DNA of 14,268 nt from Opitutaceae bacterium (lineage in GTDB: Bacteria; Verrucomicrobiota; Verrucomicrobiia; Opitutales; Opitutaceae): the NCBI GenBank assembly GCA_023269455.1, contig JAHFTG010000029.1:1-14268 (forward strand). The letters run 5' to 3'. Positions 12,106 through 14,268 of this stretch are shown here, piece after piece (position 1 is the first letter of the stretch; the number at the start of each line of letters is the position of its first letter). The position numbers and the translations under genes were made by a program. The notes under the pieces were generated by a model. That model was not told the DNA's origin, ran no database searches, and saw only the letters and a list, made by a program, of their open reading frames with translations.

Positions 12106-14172
12106 ATGCGACTCTCCCGTTCGCTCGTCATCGCCGGACTCTGCCTGGCTCCGCTCGCTTTGAGCGCCCAGATCCCCGCAAGTCCTTCCTCACCCAGCCC
12201 CGCCGCTCCGCGCGCATACGAGGAGATGATCGACTCGCTGCGCCTGCGCGACGCCCCGCTCGACCTCGTGCTCGACCGCCTCGAAGCTTGGACCGGCCGC
12301 ACGATTCTGCGCCCGCAGGCCCTTCCCTCCGCCACGGTCACGATCAACATCACCCGCCCGATGCCGAAGTCCGAGGCGATTCAGGCCGTCATCTCCGTCC
12401 TCAATCTGAACAACATCGGCGTAATTGAGATGGGCGACCACTTCCTCAAGGTCGTCGAGCTCGCCAACAAGACCCGCACCGAGGCGCCGATGATGATCAC
12501 CGGTTCCACCCTCGATCTGCCCGCCAGCGGCAAGGTCGCCTCGAAGATCTTCGAGCTCACCAACCTCAAGGCCTCCGACCTCGTCCCGCAGCTCAACACC
12601 CTCTTGAACGTGCAGCTCGGCGGCGCGGTGTTTTTCACCAACACCAACGCCTTCCTCGTCACCGACTCCATCTCAAATCTCCAGCGCATCGAGCAACTTC
12701 TCCTCCGCCTCGACCGCCCCGCCTCGGCCAACTTCACGCCGAAGTTTTATACGCTCACCTACGCCAAGGCCAGCGACCTCGTGACCAAGATCAAGTTGAT
12801 GCTCCAAGGCCCCAACCAGATCACCTTCGGCAACTCCGTCACGCTCTCGCCCGACGACCGCACGAACCAGGTCATCCTCATCGCCGACCCCAAGCAGTAT
12901 GCCTTCTACGACGACCTCATCACCAAGCTCGACGTAAAGGCCGACCCCAACACGCGCAACGAGGTCATCTACCTCAAGCACGCCACCGCCAAGGACGTCG
13001 CCACCCTCCTCGGCACCGTCATCACCGGCCAGACCGCTGCCCTCGCCAAAGCCTCCACCGGCTCCGCCACCAACCGCCCCGGCCAAAATGCGCAGCCCCC
13101 CGGCGCCAATGCCCCCGCCGCCAACACCCCTGCTGGACCCGTCTCCTTCAGCAGCGGCGCCAACGCCTCAACCACTCAGTTCAGTTCTCTGCTCACCGTC
13201 GCCTCCGACGACCGCAGCAACGCCATCGTCGTCAGCGGCACCGGTGACGACATCCGCCTCATCCAGGAACTCGTGGACAAGATCGACGTCATCCTCGCCC
13301 AGGTGCGCATCGAGGTGGTCATCGCCGAAGTCACCCTCACCGACACCGATGCCAGCGGCATTTCCGCCCTCAACCTCACCGTCAAAAACGGCTCGCTCTC
13401 CCAGACCGGCTTCGGCCTCACCGGCGCCACCGAGCTCAGTGGTGGCGGCAGCAGTTGGACCGTCACCAACGGCACCGTCAGCCCCCTCGCCTTCAACGCC
13501 GCCATCAGCAGCCAAGGCGTTAAAAACAAACTCAAGGTCCTCTCCGCCCCCACCATCGTCACCACTCACAACAAACCCGCCGAAATCAAGGTCGGTCAGA
13601 AACAGCCTGTCATCACCGGCTCCACCTCCACGCCCAACACCACCGGTTCGGGCCTCACCACGAGTTCCACCGTCACCTATCAAGACATCGCCATCGACCT
13701 CAAGGTCACGCCCCTCATCGGCGACGACGGCAACATCCAATTGGATATCAACCAGGAGGTGAACGATGTGATCGGGAGCGTCACCGTCGATGGCAACGCC
13801 CAGCCCATCATCGGCACGCGCGTCGCCACGTCCTTCATCAACGTCCAGGACGGCCAGATGATCGTCCTCGGCGGTCTCCAGCGCACCAAGAAGGAAGACG
13901 ACAAAAACAAGCTCGGCTTCCTCTTCGAGTGGCCCGTCATCAGTTGGCTCTTCGGCGCCCGCAGCCACAGCGACGTCCGCACCGAGCTCCTCCTCTTCAT
14001 CCGTCCCCACGTGCTGCCGCCCGATAAAGGCGCCGCCACCACCCAGAAGGAAATCGACCGCCTCGCCGACCGCGACAATATCAACACCTACCTCAAGCTC
14101 ACCGATCCCAACGCCCCCACGCCGCCCGCCCCGGACAAGTCCGCCACGCCCGCCCCCAAGCGTTCGCGCTAA
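12106..14172 (+). CDS. gspD: Type II secretion system secretin GspD
   Basis: A 688-residue outer-membrane secretin that forms the exit pore of type II secretion (or a type IV pilus-like machine). Seen: Sec signal peptide (1-21, cleavage LSA-Q), no lipobox; periplasmic N0 domain (about 38-120), then N1 to N3-type repeats (144-395; for example FYTLTYAKASDLVTKI 214-229 and VIYLKHATAKDVATLL 287-302). N3 carries a low-complexity Ala/Pro/Thr/Asn insert (310-358). The secretin core (400-637) includes VLSAPTIVTTHNKPAEIKVG (478-497) and ends with the signature WPVISWLFGARSHSDVRTEL (609-628) and LLLFIRPHVL. A Pro/Ala tail follows. ATG 12106 directly precedes the signal peptide; an upstream TTG is less likely. 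It begins the plus-strand run and is followed 15 bases later by the next T2SS gene. GspD suits the context better than PilQ, because no AMIN domain is present. Confidence 0.93.
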   Translation: MRLSRSLVIAGLCLAPLALSAQIPASPSSPSPAAPRAYEEMIDSLRLRDAPLDLVLDRLEAWTGRTILRPQALPSATVTINITRPMPKSEAIQAVISVLNLNNIGVIEMGDHFLKVVELANKTRTEAPMMITGSTLDLPASGKVASKIFELTNLKASDLVPQLNTLLNVQLGGAVFFTNTNAFLVTDSISNLQRIEQLLLRLDRPASANFTPKFYTLTYAKASDLVTKIKLMLQGPNQITFGNSVTLSPDDRTNQVILIADPKQYAFYDDLITKLDVKADPNTRNEVIYLKHATAKDVATLLGTVITGQTAALAKASTGSATNRPGQNAQPPGANAPAANTPAGPVSFSSGANASTTQFSSLLTVASDDRSNAIVVSGTGDDIRLIQELVDKIDVILAQVRIEVVIAEVTLTDTDASGISALNLTVKNGSLSQTGFGLTGATELSGGGSSWTVTNGTVSPLAFNAAISSQGVKNKLKVLSAPTIVTTHNKPAEIKVGQKQPVITGSTSTPNTTGSGLTTSSTVTYQDIAIDLKVTPLIGDDGNIQLDINQEVNDVIGSVTVDGNAQPIIGTRVATSFINVQDGQMIVLGGLQRTKKEDDKNKLGFLFEWPVISWLFGARSHSDVRTELLLFIRPHVLPPDKGAATTQKEIDRLADRDNINTYLKLTDPNAPTPPAPDKSATPAPKRSR

Positions 14173-14187
14173 TCCCAACGGACACCC

Positions 14188-14268
14188 ATGCTCGCGCCCT
14201 CCGAGTCCACCCTGCCCGCTTCCCTCGCCGAGCGGATTTCCGACCCCCATCGGCAATCCCTCGTCGAG
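14188..14268 (+). CDS. Start of a T2SS gene, probably gspE ATPase (cut by window edge)
   Basis: Only the first 27 codons (MLAPSESTLPASLAERISDPH then RQSLVE) are in the window. They open at ATG 14188, 15 bases after the secretin stop, with no Shine-Dalgarno sequence visible, and stay open to the edge with the GC-rich codon use of gspD. GspE, the secretion ATPase, commonly follows gspD, and its N-terminal part is poorly conserved, so the name is only likely; another gsp gene is possible. Confidence 0.5.
   Translation, partial: MLAPSESTLPASLAERISDPHRQSLVE

Noticed and set aside
13168..14256. Long open frame (362 codons) antisense to the secretin gene
   Set aside because: Gly/Val/Asp/Glu-rich, without recognisable motif; it is the usual open antisense frame in a GC-rich gene with strong third-position bias.

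Overview
The window reads as chromosomal DNA from a GC-rich Gram-negative bacterium. Gene starts mostly lack a Shine-Dalgarno sequence, many exported proteins carry Sec signal peptides, and there is a type II secretion secretin plus an ExbB/ExbD energising operon. The style (signal-peptide-bearing ExbB, a TonB-like protein with a PA14-like domain, GC-rich housekeeping genes) suggests Verrucomicrobiota, perhaps Opitutales. That placement is an inference from gene style, not a database match.

Layout. At the left edge is the N-terminal part of a DEAH-box RNA helicase of the HrpA type (minus strand, cut by the edge). It is divergent from a small cytosolic sulfite-oxidase-fold molybdoenzyme (829-1470, plus). 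A 91-residue LysR-type DNA-binding domain without an effector domain follows (1638-1913, plus) and converges on a six-gene minus-strand operon (8589 down to 1975). In transcription order the operon encodes a large exported TPR protein, a second exported helical-repeat protein, an ExbB/TolQ-type channel subunit, two different ExbD/TolR proteins, and a membrane-anchored protein with a TonB-type Ser-x-x-x-His transmembrane helix and a PA14-like periplasmic domain in place of the TonB C-terminal domain. After an AT-rich gap come tRNA-Leu(CAG) (8936-9020) and a KDPG aldolase gene (9301-9945), closed by a strong bidirectional terminator. The minus-strand pair aroC and a degenerate CobW/G3E-like P-loop protein overlap by one base. 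Divergent from aroC, on the plus strand, is gspD, followed by the first 27 codons of a gene that is probably gspE.

How the parts fit. The most interesting block is 1975-8589. It has every part expected of a proton-motive-force-driven envelope machine (ExbB, two ExbDs and a TonB-like transducer) and is co-transcribed with two periplasmic repeat proteins. However, the transducer ends in a putative carbohydrate- or protein-binding PA14-like domain, and the ExbB has Thr where the usual channel glutamate sits. The remaining genes are housekeeping (chorismate synthesis, sugar-acid cleavage, RNA helicase, tRNA) or general secretion. No transposon, CRISPR array or phage gene was seen.
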